Of a stretch of DNA of 64,000 nucleotides, positions 10,101 to 21,143 are shown in pieces. The notes under the pieces are model-generated. The model saw nothing but the letters and a program-made list of their open reading frames with translations. It was not told the DNA's origin and did no database searches. The DNA comes from Pyricularia pennisetigena (taxonomy: Eukaryota > Ascomycota > Sordariomycetes > Magnaporthales > Pyriculariaceae), in contig NC_043740.1 in the NCBI RefSeq assembly GCF_004337985.1, positions 1-64,000 on the forward strand, in the 5' to 3' direction. Within the stretch, counting starts at the first letter, position 1. Each line of letters opens with the position of its first letter. The position numbers and the translations under genes are program-made.

Positions 10101-11150
10101 TTATGCGGTATATGATTGACATATGTTTTTGTTAGATAGAATTGATGGGGTTATCGAAGGCAGTCCAATGACAGTTGATGATTCGGGCAATGCGGATCGC
10201 AAGGGAGAGGGGGGCAGTTGCGACGAGGTCGTCGATACGTCGGGGCTTCCTGACAACGGAGCGGTCGAAATTGATCCATCATTGTCGCAACTGGCAGGAG
10301 TTGCTCGTGCTGAGTGTGCTGAGCCCTCAAGTGACGCAAATTGCGATTCTTTCGCAAACCTGGCTTCGACAATCAGCCCGAATCGGTCACGGCCGTAACC
10401 ATCGGGCAATTCGTTTGGTTGGAATCTAGGTAGGTTAGTTGTCGGCTGGTTGACGATATCGTTGTTACCGCTGGGCTTGCTTACCTGGTAGGTGGCACGT
10501 TTGTCCCACTAATTGTCTGAGTGATACGCTTCAAATCCCAGAGTCGAATCGAATTGGCACCTTCCACATTCTTTATTCGCTTGTCCCTCGCATGACCGGC
10601 AACCCTTTCGACAAGTGATTGATTGAGAATTTCCACAGCCTCTGACCACTTTGGGATCCTCACTGCTATCGTACGAAGTTTGTTGCAGTAATGTTCTCCT
10701 TCTGAAATCCAGTGGTAGTGCTTGACGATTTCCTTACCCCACTGCTTACTGACGGTGATAATGCTTTTCTGCAGTTTATTTTGACGATTCTTCTTCTCCG
10801 CAACTCTCTCGTCGAATTCTTTCTATGGATTTGCATTTCTCTGATCCTCAGTAAGTGCCTTGAAAAATGCCGCATTCCAGCAAATGAATTTGTTATCGAG
10901 GGCATCTTGCGTCCGAAGTAAATCGTTCCGGATTTTCTTAAACGACTCAAGATCAGGCGCTTTAAGGAATTTTTGTATTTCCGTAGTTTAATAAGGAGCT
11001 AAAAGGGCCACATTATCAAGGATGTCGTCTACATCCAGTTCATCAATCATAGTGGCGGCAAATGATGCCAAAAATGGATGTCCTAATTTTGTTCCTCTGG
11101 AGCCTGGAACTGGCGTGGCAGCTATTTTTCGTGGGACTGAAATCGAACGG
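10101..11150 (-). pseudogene. Broken paralogue of the ULP1-type gene (N-terminal part)
   Basis: The minus strand matches the N-terminal domain of the protein at 48086-51687 in order: KEFDERVAEKK (compare NEFHKIAKEG), WGKEIVKHYHW (compare WGNEVVAHYNF), YCNKLRTIA (compare YCENLRAVA), WSEAVEILNQS (compare WTKVVRILNTS) and, nearest 10409, ELPDGYGRDRFGLIV (compare ELPEDYGFDRHGLIV). Identity is low, so this is an old, diverged copy rather than a recent duplicate. In-frame stops occur at 10988-10990 (TAA) and 10823-10825 (TAG), and the frame shifts between about 10480 and 10409. The protease domain is absent. Possible function lost; the family is discussed under the complete gene. Confidence 0.7.
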
Positions 11151-11194
11151 TGATTGATTGCAAACTCACGACGGAGTTACTTCATTTAAAAGTA

Positions 11195-11264
11195 CTGGTC
11201 AGTTTTGTCCCGCTTGAACTTTTTTTTCGTTACTATTGATTTGACCCGCTTTTTGACTGACCAG
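11195..11264. mobile_element. MITE-like element, 70 bp, TA-flanked
   Basis: CTGGTCAGT at the left end and its complement ACTGACCAG at the right end form terminal inverted repeats, and both ends abut a TA dinucleotide (11193-11194 and 11265-11266). TA target sites are the signature of Tc1/mariner/pogo transposons. The inside is T-rich with a second loose inverted pair, ccgctt and cccgct-like. Too small to encode anything, so at most a non-autonomous derivative. Confidence 0.5.
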
Positions 11265-11266
11265 TA

Positions 11267-12056
11267 CATTAACGCTAAGTTCCTTGGGGTTAGTGGAGAA
11301 AACCGATTAATTTGGGGCCCAAGTACCTGTAGCAGCTTGGGGAGAATGCACCCAACACTTATCCGCGCTCGTAAGCCCCTGGCACGTTACGGGGCCTAGC
11401 CGATCTGTAGGCGGGGGAAACCAGGCTCCTCTACTCAAGCGGCAAAGGGGTTCAACAACGCCCTTTCTGCAGCCGTAATTGGTCATTGTGCGGCCTGCAT
11501 TCAGTCACAATATCTTCGCTTAAACTTTGGCTACAAAGACACGCAGCATGCAGCGCTTGGCACTGAACAAGTGGCCAATCACAGGGCCCAGCCATGGTGG
11601 ATGGGAGGATGATATAACCAATGACGAAGCCGAGTGTGATGCCGATTTGTATTGGGGTTCAGACTCACCGTAATTGGGATTCAACACATTCATCAAACAC
11701 GAACCTCCTCCCGGCGCTGAAGCGGCCCGTTTAGGGTCGGTTACCAATAGGAACGGGTCCGGTTCAAGTTTATCAGGACCTTATTTCGACCCCACCCAGT
11801 ACATGCTACCCCAAAATCCCTCCCGCGAATTACAACTGTGCCAAACGACAGCTTGCGCATATTAACCTCAACCTTAGCTACCAAGGTATATGGGCTGTGT
11901 TAAGTATAAAAGCTATTTGTTTCGCGCTTCGAAACATTGATAGTAGTGAAAGAATTTAAGATTTATATACATTGATACCCGTGCCTGTTGAGTTTTTTAC
12001 GTTATCACCCGTGTTCACTCTATTTAAAATATCTATTTTCCAAACTCGAAACGAAG
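11267..12056. other. Intergenic, no gene recognised
   Basis: Short frames only; no repeat or domain could be recognised. Confidence 0.4.
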
Positions 12057-12290
12057 ATGAGCGGTCTTCCATCGCAGCAGAACGAACAACAAATACAAGG
12101 GGGACACTCCAGTAGATTTACAACCCCTGAGCCGTTTAGCAAGGAAGATATCTTACAAGCCAAATTGAAGGAGTACGAAGCCATGAGAGGTAGGACGACC
12201 AATAGATCTGGTCGAGACACGAACGACGGCCAAGCGAAGATAAGCCCCGCAGGAAACAAGGACGAGGAAAGGGGATCGCATAAACATTGA
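12057..12290 (+). CDS. Small hydrophilic hypothetical protein, 77 aa
   Basis: The ATG at 12057 (context aagATGag) opens a short polar protein, MSGLPSQQNEQQIQGG..., rich in Gln, Ser, Arg and Lys, containing PFSKEDILQAKLKEYEAMRG, a plausible short helix, and ending GSHKH. Frame use is coding-like but there is no family match. It may be a disordered micro-protein or a chance frame. Confidence 0.35.
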   Translation: MSGLPSQQNEQQIQGGHSSRFTTPEPFSKEDILQAKLKEYEAMRGRTTNRSGRDTNDGQAKISPAGNKDEERGSHKH

Positions 12291-12790
12291 AATCTTACGG
12301 TCTGAGAAAAAGCGGTGCTTGGTCCTCTTTGGTACCCGACTTCAGCCTCAAAGATGCTGCGGATGTTCATGAGTTGGGATAAATGGCGGCAAGAATACGA
12401 AGGTCGTTGCTTACGGTATCTGTATGGACTTGTGTTCCGAGCGATTCCAAGGCCTTAACTGAAATAGGGTTTAATTATTAGTGATATACAGACTTAGACC
12501 TTCAGCTCGGATTCGTGACTTTAACATCTGTTAATAATTTGAATTGTAAGTAACGACGATTGGCGATGGTGAGTTTTTTCGGTGTGATCGGCCTAGTTTT
12601 GCTCACTGCCCCTTCCCAAACCCCTGTGTTTGGCCCTGGCTTTGTGCTTTTAATTTTGTGCCACCACCTGTCCCTGCTTTTGATTGATTTTCTGTCAATT
12701 TTCTGTCAAACAGCGAACATGGGCACCAATGACGGGAACGGCCGGTGTACTCCCCGGGGGTATTGCCGCTTGCTACCTTTGGACACTGGG
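12291..12790. other. Intergenic, decayed downstream part of the Zn2Cys6 gene possible
   Basis: On the minus strand, immediately after the stop of the regulator at 12791, the frames remain proline/serine-rich (IPPGEYTG-like) but are interrupted. This may be lost C-terminal coding sequence of that gene. No other feature seen. Confidence 0.3.
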
Positions 12791-13635
12791 CTAATATGCA
12801 ACATCCCAGCTTGCCCTTGGTTCCGTTTTCACAGACAAAGGCGTAGGTTGCGCAGCGCCGGGTCGGATAGCAGCGACTATAGTCTTCATCGCTTCCTCAA
12901 GATATGTAAGACGAGTACTAAGACGCGAATCGACCCCTGAAATCAACGATTTTATATCGGCAAAGCTCGTACTCATGTTGGCCACCGTCTCGAGAAGCTC
13001 TGTCTGAACCTTTTCCTGTCTAGAGGAGGGTCAAGTTAGCCCTGTGATTGTGCAAACAAAAACGGTGATAAATATTCAGCTCGTACTGCTTAACCATTGG
13101 CTCTTTGTAGTTGCAAGTTTCGTTTTTCTCTTTGCAGTTCTTGCATGGTTTCTGCTCATCACACCTGGCCCTGCGATCTCGGCATCGCTCACAAGCCTAT
13201 GAGCCACCACTTGTTAGTCACTTATTTGGCGAGATGGGCATTCGAACCGAAAAAACATACCACGGACGCGCGCTGATGCCTGAGACGTTGCCCGCTAGCC
13301 GCTATAGACGAGCTCTCATTGGGGCTGCATTGCTTGACCGTGTACGGTGTTGAATATATGTTGTGAGTCGAAAGTTGCTCATCCGGCAACTGAATATGGG
13401 CGTTCTGTGTTGGGAGAGGATACGGGTAGCTTTGCTTGCGTAACACGAGTCCGGGTTGGCCGTTATCGAAGCTGGCCTGGCTCTGGCCGTTCAGGTATCG
13501 TGGCTGTTGTGGTTGGAAACTGGGAGGATGCGGAGTCACTCCAGGATGCGCCGGTGACTGAGGTGAAAACCGAGTGCCTGGTGAAGGATAGCATGCAATG
13601 TCACGGGGGTGGCTGTTTGAACTTTTGAGGAGCAT
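12791..13635 (-). CDS. Zn(2)-Cys(6) fungal transcription factor, 237 aa, three exons
   Basis: Minus strand exons 13635-13261, 13196-13087 and 13019-12791; introns of 64 bp (GTATGT...CATAG) and 67 bp (GTACGA...TCTAG). Splicing creates RASV-ACERCRDRRARC and continues to DEQKPCKNCKEKNETCNY, a complete Zn2Cys6 binuclear cluster (C-x2-C-x6-C-x5-C-x2-C-x6-C) at about residues 127-154; it exists only in the spliced product, which strongly supports the model. The N-terminal 115 residues are Pro/Ser/Gln-rich, and a short helical linker (LSTRLTYLEEAMKTIV) follows the finger. Family members usually carry a longer C-terminal regulatory region; here the protein stops about 80 residues after the finger, so it may be truncated. 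It would bind CGG-type DNA sites in the nucleus; targets unknown. Confidence 0.75.
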
Positions 13636-15377
13636 AGCTGGGGATTCGATACCTTGTGGCTGTCGAGACCATTCCGAGACGGAGATCGATATCGTAAAGC
13701 TCTGTATTGCAGTGGAGTACGTTGTGTGGAAACAATGGCAACGCAGAGTCTCAAGAATTCAAGAATGGGGTGTGCAAGGTATGTCGCTTTGGGAACGATA
13801 CCAGTTATACAGTGATATTCAGCAGTCAAACCTTCAGTTGCCAAACAGGGGATGGTTGGTCGACCCCTGGCGCAACCATCGTCGTATGGCCGCTAGCCAG
13901 ATTGATATATATCTATGGGAGAGATGCATATTTTACGATAGGCGTTTGAACCATGTCCAAAAGCAATGCAACCTGGGCTTGTGAAGGAGCATTCCCAATA
14001 CGGCACAATCCACCAAGTTCGCGAAATTGCTGAAAGACTGGAACCCGGAGATAATACTGACAGGGGCTGCCCAGCTCCTGGTCTAATGGGCTTTTAAATA
14101 CTTTCTTATACCTGTGTCCAACTATGGATCCATGAAATGGTACGCAAGTTTGGCAGCGATATGGGCTTATCCGCGTTCCCCTGTAAAACCTGTGCTAACT
14201 GCCACAATGCGGTACGTGGTGATTATAAAACGCGTAAATACTGGTTTTACGCGCACTGTTGGCTCGTGGTGTCTTATGAAATTCTATGGGATAAATGAAC
14301 AAAAAAAATCAATTCTTTCTTCTCGTCCTTTTGCTTATCCCCCAGAGTCGGGGCTAGGGTAAGGGTCTTTTCGTGATTGGCAATATGCTGGTAATTGGGA
14401 TATCTTTGGCGCAGTTGCCCATGACGTTAACCATATTGTCCCAAACGAGATGGTCAGCAATGAGGGGCCAGCACCTCACCTCACCCAGGGTCACTGCTCG
14501 CCTGTACAGCGACCTACCGGACTGCGCCGTATTATGCAACAAATCAATTGCATATCAACACCAGAGTGCGGCCAGGGTGAGCAAGTCAAAAATAAAAGTG
14601 CACCACTATTGTTGTTGCAGGAAATGTAGGAGACATGTAAAGCGGATTTCCTCAGAGGCCTCGACTGCCTTCTCCATCTCGGCAAAATCGCCAGTAATGA
14701 GATGTGGGTGGTTGCAATTGCCGGTTGCACTAACCGCTGTGCTACATAGTAGTGTTACAGATAGCAGGCTTGGCAAGGCACCTTTCGTTTCCTGTACATC
14801 ATACCAATTAACGCTAGACCCGCAATTTGCCTGCCCTACTGGTCCGTACAATCAGATTAATTGATTTCACCCACAAAATGTTCACTCAAAAACTGGCAAG
14901 ATAATATGAGACAGTCAAAATCGCGTCTTGCCCTCCATTCCAAGAGGGCCACCTTACGTAACCTCGCACGTGAGAAACTCCTACAGAGCGGACGGCTCTT
15001 CGGTTCCATTTTTTACAACTGAAGCTAGGCCCAGGGCTCCAATCTTGGGCTCATCTGTCTTTCCTCATTCACTGCTCATAGCACAGTATTCGTAGCGCAA
15101 GGCGGTCCATTTCAGCTGGGCCACCCTAATGTTAGAGAGACATTTTCAGCACCTACGTTACCTGCTCCTTGATGTTCTATGCAAGGCGAGCAGGGGCTCT
15201 GGCACTAGCTCTAACTTCCTGAGTGGGCTTAGCTTACATAATGATTTATGCCTGATACACCAGGCATAAAGTTTTACCCCTCTATTGTCTGCAGGAAAGC
15301 CGGGGAAAAGATTTTACATGAATTTTCCTCACAGCCACCTTCAGCTTTGGAAGGGTCAACAATCACTATTTGGCATC
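13636..15377. other. Intergenic, no gene recognised
   Basis: Both strands show only short frames. The region 13650-13980 on the plus strand is open for 128 codons but overlaps the regulator 5' end antisense and has no recognisable family. 14360-14860 has competing frames on both strands. No repeat was noticed. Confidence 0.35.
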
Positions 15378-16220
15378 ATGTCTGACCAGGACGCAGTCAC
15401 GCCTCGAGTTTTCCTTATGCGGCATGGTAAGATTTATTGATATACTTACTAGAAGACATGAGATTATATGTTAATGATACATATTTGCACTTCAGGGGAG
15501 ACGGAATGGGCGAAATCAGGGCGATTCACGGGCACTACGGACATCGAGCTCACGGAAGATGGCATTAAACAGGTCTCTTCAGCGGGAGTGAGGTTCGTGG
15601 GAGTCAACAACCTTATTAACCCGCGTCGGTTGGGGAAAGTTTTTGTTAGCCCAAGAAAGAGAGCTGCGCAAACGTTAGAGCTGCTACTGCCGCAAGAGGG
15701 TGTCGTCCAGGGGCAATATGAAGTCACTTCCACTGAAGAAATTGCAGAGTGGAATTACGGCCGTTACGAAGGGCTCAAGGAAGAGGAAATCAGAAGCTCA
15801 AGGAAAGAGAGGGGCCTAGATTTGGATCGGGAGTGGAACATCTGGAGGGATGGATGTGAGGGCGGAGAGTATGACGCTCATCTTCTTGTGAACTTTTCCA
15901 AATGTCGGCCGGTACTTACCACGTTCACTACAGATCAAAAGACGCAATCACCGAGCGACTGGATGAGCTTATATCTTGGATAAAAGACTTTCAGAGACCC
16001 TATATGGGAGGTGAGAAGCCTGTTGATGTGCTTATTGTGAGTTCTAACACCTTTCACTTCACTCGACCGTCGCATGCAGCCGCTGATACAAAAGATCAAG
16101 GTCGCACATGGTCTCATTCTACGCTGCTTTTGTCTGCGCTGGATTGGTTTTGATATCGATTATGACGTGTCGATAATGTTTAGTCCTGGTGCAGTTGCAA
16201 CTTTGAGGTATGCTCAATAA
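15378..16220 (+). CDS. Histidine phosphatase (phosphoglycerate mutase superfamily, Shb17-like), 214 aa, four exons
   Basis: Exons 15378-15426, 15496-15868, 15934-16036 and 16101-16220; introns of 69, 65 and 64 bp with GTAAGA/GTATGA/GTGAGT donors. Every junction keeps frame. The first junction rebuilds the catalytic motif LMRHGETEW with the phospho-accepting His. Further signature pieces are SGRFTGTTDIELTEDG, SPRKRAAQT (phosphate-binding Arg), IAEWNYGRYEG, WNIWRDGCEGGES and, in the last exon, VAHG with the second catalytic His. RHGETEWxxSGxxTGxTDxxLT is the pattern of sedoheptulose-1,7-bisphosphatase-like enzymes (yeast Shb17), which feed ribose synthesis. The yeast protein has about 270 residues; this one stops at LRYAQ, where relatives read on through a LSYAH-type strand, so the C terminus may be shortened. 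Confidence 0.85.
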
Positions 16221-16389
16221 TCTTGAAGCGAACTCCCGATTTCCGTCGTGCAGTGCTGACATTGATCCCGCGAAAGCTACAAGAACGGCGATGCTGACAG
16301 GCCTGCATTGCACATCGGCCCTCCGTCAAAATAACTAGTATCAGATAACATACCAATTGGAAAAAATCTCATTGATGAACCGATCTTCT

Positions 16390-17801
16390 TCACAGCTTAA
16401 GTTGATTTACACATGAAAAAGCAGCGGCTAGCAACCCTTCAAAAGCGTGGCAGAGCCTTGTATCCTGATGCGTCCGCAGAAGAACTGTGTCGCGGATATC
16501 ATACAAACATGACCCGTCTAAACCCAACAGCTTCAGCAAGTGATGAGACGAAGCGAGTATTGACATGGTATCCGCGTCGGCATGCTCAGCTATTATTGTA
16601 CCCAAGAGTCCAGAGTTCTGGAGGCCATGGTACTTCTGGCAATGTTCTAGAAAGAGTTTAAGAATGTCGTGTTTGTTGTGAATTATTGCCATCATTAACG
16701 GTGTTCGTCCATTCATCGAGGCTTCGTTCAGGTCAGCTCCATGGTTGAGAAGGATTGTTGCACATTCAACGTGTCCCTTGATAGCTGCTGTATGCAGCGC
16801 CGTGCGTCCCTCTGGGTTGCAAGCACGGATGTTGGCGCCATGTTTGATGAGCAACCTAACCATGTCCGCCAACCCGCCGAAGCAAGCCGAGGTAAGAGGA
16901 CTGCTGCGGAAAAGGTTGGGAGGGACTATGGGATCGGGGATTGCGCCTGCAGCCAAAACAATTTGGAGAGCTTCATAGCTATGGCTATCCACCGCATGTA
17001 GGATTGTAGTGCGACCAGTGGTATCCATATTGTTGACATCAGAGCTGTGGTATATCAGGACCTTCATGTCGGTCAATTGAGCGCGTGCAGTGGCCCAATC
17101 CAGTGCGGTTCGGCCTTGGGCATCTTTGAGGTGAACAGCGTTCGGGTTTTTCTCGAGCTCGGCCGTGAGGTTTTCCGAGGAAAGGTGCAGAACAATCTTG
17201 TGGACCGGTTGATAGTTTTGGTCCTCGATCCAATCATTGTCAAGTCCTTCTCGAATGCACGACAGAGCTTTGAACTCGTCATCATTGCATTTTAGACGGA
17301 ATGAAAAATCCCAGACATGTCCATATGACCTGCATCAGAGTAACTTATTAATAGCCATGGACGTGGTTCAATGGGTATCTTGTTATATTAACACACTTAC
17401 TCTCTGTCTATTGGTGCTCCTTGACTGATCAAAAACCGCACAGTTTCAAATTGATGCATTCCTCCATAGAGAGCCCACTGAGATTTATCATTTCCAGCTA
17501 AATTCAATTTCAGATCAGCGTAGAGAGCGGAAGGAATGGAGCAACGTACTCGAATCAAACTAAACCTCCGTGTATTGCTTACGTCGCTTGGGGATGCAAA
17601 TCCGTGTGTGAACAGGAGCTTCAGGCCTTCGACGTTCCCCTCGGTCGCAAACACAATCGAATCAGCCGTGTCTGGAACTTCGTATTGCATCGTAAGCTGA
17701 AGAGAGGGGCCTGGAGTAGGCAAACCGACACGCAGGAGATGGTTAGCAGTCGTGGCATGTGGAACTTCAAGCCTGCTGGCCAGACTACATGTCGTGTTCA
17801 T
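16390..17801 (-). CDS. Ankyrin-repeat protein, 422 aa, three exons
   Basis: Minus strand exons 17801-17550, 17477-17401 and 17329-16390. Intron 1 is 72 bp (GTACGT...CTCAG), in frame and free of stops; intron 2 is 71 bp (GTAAGT...TGCAG). Splicing joins FSLIR to WALYGGMHQFETVRFL and IDRE to SYGHVWDF, giving continuous ankyrin-like sequence. Repeats are visible around residues 50-105 (EGNVEGLKLLFTHG, ETVRFLISQGA), then QGRTALDWA (about 178), TGRTTILHAV (about 213), SPLTSACFGG...LLIKHGANI (about 250-275), EGRTALHTAAIKGH...LLNHGADL (about 281-310) and NGRTPLMMAI (about 315). Ankyrin arrays bind other proteins. The N-terminal domain pattern is common in large fungal ankyrin families; those proteins are usually longer at the N terminus, so an upstream exon may be missing. 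Confidence 0.75.
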
Positions 17802-17948
17802 ATTGTCTGACAGTCAAAGCAATGTAAGCAGTAAGAACAGATCCTCGTCTAGAAACAGAAGTTTGAGGCCGTCTACACAGCGTGATCGTGTGTAGTCACA
17901 GGATGGCTCACCAAGCTGCCTTGGTGAATCCTCAAGCACAGGAGTGTT

Positions 17949-18872
17949 TTAAGGGATAGTATGCATACAATTCTCAATATCGAGAGCTCGATGGTCAGTT
18001 CTTTTCCGCTTGATCCTTGTCGCCCCGTGTTGTATCGTGTCGCCGGTTGTCAAGGAAAGGGAAGATTCATGATATCTCGTGATGACAGAGTGGGTGGGAC
18101 CCGCGATTTCGACTGGAGATAGGTGGTAGAATAGGTCTCCACTATCGTCACCTGGCGAATTCCTGGGCATGGTCGAAATAATACTAGGACTGGGGCTAAT
18201 AGAAGCGTGAATTGATTGACCAGACAGCTGATCCGGTCCTACATCGATAAGTGAAATCACTGTTAGCTGCATCCACATAAAAACAAATTGGGTTCTCATA
18301 CCGATAATCGTTCGCTCGGGACTTGCTGAACGGGTTTCCCAGTCGGCCAAGTCTCTGCCTGGCCCAAGCACGGAATCAAAGAGAGACGAAGCAACGAATG
18401 GCTTTTGCCGTGCTATTATCAATGCACCTTCTGCAGCGTTGGTCAGAAATCTCTCTAATAGAAGAGGATCAGGGGTTATACTCGTACCAAGAGCAATGTG
18501 TGCTAAAAGTTTTGGATCTTCATTCCCAATATTTTTGACATATGTGTGCCAGGAAGCTGTGTCAAAAGCAATAGTTCGGACGCTGACCTTGACATCGTCT
18601 GGTACTGATTTCCAGTGTTTCACGAGTAGTTTCCAATCCGAAACTCGGAAATGTTGGGCGATTGCGATGGTAGGGCCAAGGTCGATATCCAAACCATCCC
18701 CATTTTCGAGATATCTTGATTTGGCTGTGAGGACAACAATATCACGAACATGCGTATATCTTTTGCCTTTATCTTCATTGTTGATGACTGAGTTGAGCAG
18801 AGATACTATAGAGTCCTTTTCGGCCTTTTCTATGGCGAGTCTTGAAGTCTCGCGTCTATCTATTTTTGCCAT
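17949..18872 (-). CDS. Hypothetical protein, about 286 aa with a probable in-frame intron
   Basis: The minus-strand frame is open from 18944 to 17949; I place the start at 18872 (MAKIDRRET) because the upstream part lies in the 27-bp minisatellite. A 63-bp segment, 18301-18239, has a perfect donor (GTATGAG), a branch-like GCTAAC and the acceptor ATGTAG; it is in frame, so it could be spliced or retained (307 aa). The N-terminal half is helical (IEKAEKDSIVSLLNSVIN) with SDWKLLVKHWKSV and PKLLAHIALGT; the C-terminal third is Ser/Pro-rich and disordered, with a basic KRKRTDHR run that could be a nuclear signal. No family recognised. It lies 147 bp upstream of the ankyrin gene on the same strand. 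Confidence 0.55.
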   Translation of the reverse strand: MAKIDRRETSRLAIEKAEKDSIVSLLNSVINNEDKGKRYTHVRDIVVLTAKSRYLENGDGLDIDLGPTIAIAQHFRVSDWKLLVKHWKSVPDDVKVSVRTIAFDTASWHTYVKNIGNEDPKLLAHIALGTSITPDPLLLERFLTNAAEGALIIARQKPFVASSLFDSVLGPGRDLADWETRSASPERTIIGMRTQFVFMWMQLTVISLIDVGPDQLSGQSIHASISPSPSIISTMPRNSPGDDSGDLFYHLSPVEIAGPTHSVITRYHESSLSLTTGDTIQHGATRIKRKRTDHRALDIENCMHTIP

Positions 18873-18908
18873 CTCGTTGAATCGAAAGATAGAGCAAAGA
18901 CAGAGGTC

Positions 18909-19256
18909 GAAGGTGCAAAACGGAGGTACGGGTTGAAGGCGCAAGACGCAGGTAGGGGGTGAAGTAACGAGAGCGCAGACAGGTGTTGAAGGAACTAGAG
19001 CGCAGTTAGATATGGAAGGAATGAGAGCGCAGACAGGGGTTGAAGGAACTAGAGCGCAGACAGGGGTTGAAGGAACTAGAGCGCAGACAGGGGTTGAAGG
19101 AATGAGAGCGCAGACAGGGGTTGAAGGAGCTAGAGCGCAGACAGGGGTTGAAGGAATGAGAGCGCAGACGGGGTTGAAGGAATGAGAGCGAAGACAGGGG
19201 TCGAAGGCGCAACAGCGCAGACAGGGGTCGAAGGAACTAGAGCGCAGACAGGGAGT
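18909..19256. repeat. 27-bp minisatellite, about 13 copies
   Basis: Consensus gaaggaactagagcgcagac followed by aggggtt, repeated about 13 times with small changes (aact/aatg/agct variants; the first two units are more diverged and 26 bp). In one minus-strand frame it encodes a nonapeptide repeat with SFNPCLRS units (19212-19006), but there is no other evidence of translation. It abuts the 5' end of the gene ending at 17949. Confidence 0.85.
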
Positions 19257-21143
19257 GGGCGGACTCGGGTTTTTTTTTGAGGTGGTGGAGAAATTGGTAA
19301 GTCAAGTGACAGGGGTTAGAGGAAAACGAAAAGGATAAGTGTAAAAGTCAGGGTGTGTTTGGTGGAAAATCGAGTTCCGCCCGGCCGGTAGCCTTTACGA
19401 CGATAACTTGGTTGTCTGCCGCAAGGTAGCTCTCCATTATCGTATTACTGAGTGCTGTACGTGTCATTACGGCCCACCCAATCACGGGATGCCATAGACC
19501 GTTTTCACGATTTTCTCAGATAATGATTGACATGTCATACATACTCAGGAGAGCAGACGTTACCGGACCTCACATTGAATACGCTAATTATAGCGGGCGT
19601 TCTTTTGCATGCGCAAGAAAAATGTAATCGCAGTCGCCACTCCCAAGATGCCCAAGGGAAACCACGAATGGTAAATAGCTGTACTTGTTCGATGGCGTCG
19701 CCCACAACAGCTACCTGATGCCTACGAACGATCAGTTCAGACAGTCGCATTTCCGGGCCTCACACACTCATGGTGTACAATATTCGAAGCTGACCACCCC
19801 GGGATACAGCAGGGCAAAGCGGTATTTTCAGAATACTGAACACGAGCGTAGGACATACAGATGCAAAAATTATCTTAGTTGCCTTGTTCACCCAGGGTGG
19901 GATGTGGCGCTTGTTGGCACAAGCATCCCATAGTATTGTATGATTGATCAAAATCTCCTCATCTTTACTATATTGTATCATTATGCCCTTGCTGAAAGGG
20001 AGAGGTAGGCTTCACTTTCTTGTTTGTTGCTCGCGTGAGGGCATCCATGGAACAGACCTTGGGTTTAGATGCTCATGGCAATGGGCTATAGAGTTAAGAT
20101 CAGCTCAAATGGCTCGCACATACCAGTGATTGTTGCAAAACACAAAGGCCTACTAAAGCCAGCAGGCGTTAGTTAGGCAACTTACAGCAGATTTGATCGT
20201 TCTTGGTGTAGTATGGTATCTCTGGCCGACATCGAATGTGCGACTGAAGCTTGTTTCTATACCGGTCACACCACTCCGCAGCAATGGTCCTCCTATGACC
20301 GCAGCTGTAGTCCATCTATAGGGGGTATTGTTGGTCAGTTGTGGTTTCCCGGATGGAAACATTGCTTGGAGGCGAAGAAAGTAGATAAACGGGCGAAAAT
20401 CCATCCAACATACATATTGGTAGGTGCACATGATAGCCAAGATGTGCCGTCAATTACAACCAAAAGGCATGCGATTCGGTCGCTTCAGGACAAAGATTGC
20501 CTCAAGATGACTAAGTTGAATAACGAAGAAACTCTCATAAGGGCGGCAAGTCGATAGATATGCGCTATACTGTACAGCAATATGTATCTTCGGCGAAAAG
20601 ATGCAGAATGGAAAGGGACGGTGCTTTCTGAGGCTGGTTTTCTTGGGATATATACCCACGTTGACCCAAATGATCTCATAAGACGGGCAGGGAGAGTGTA
20701 ATATAGGGTTGAAATATTTACTGGGACCCCTACAAACGATCGAGCTGCATGCATTTGGAAAGGATGGTGGTTCTCCTTTCATAGCCTTGTTCCTAGCCTA
20801 CAGTTGTTTGGAAAGCGCTAGTGTCTTCCGCCTTTAGTCTTCACCTCCAGCAGCGGTGCAAGCAGGGTTCGTGGATGAGGGCGTGCAAAAGTGGAGACGT
20901 AAGGGTGTAGTGGGTGGATATTTCATGTACCCAACAGAGAAGCTAGAACAAGCCTAGATCTCGTTACTAGCCCTGGCTAAAAGGTTCAACAGCTGCGTAT
21001 AGAACGGATCAATGTTGCCAATGTTTGGCAGCTCGGATAGGCATACGATGCTGTGCATATATGCATCGATTGTTGATATTTTATTCTGCCCATCAACGGC
21101 TGGCGCTGGCCTGAGGCGCTCCCAATACATAGTAACTACTGGC
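19257..21143. other. Intergenic, no gene recognised
   Basis: Starts with a T-run (about 19269) and G-rich sequence after the minisatellite. Otherwise only short competing frames. The 90-codon minus-strand frame at 21226-20954 lies just downstream of the membrane-protein gene and may be its frameshifted former C terminus. Confidence 0.35.

Noticed and set aside
13598..13984. 128-codon plus-strand frame
   Set aside because: Antisense to the start of the Zn2Cys6 gene, whose spliced model is much better supported.
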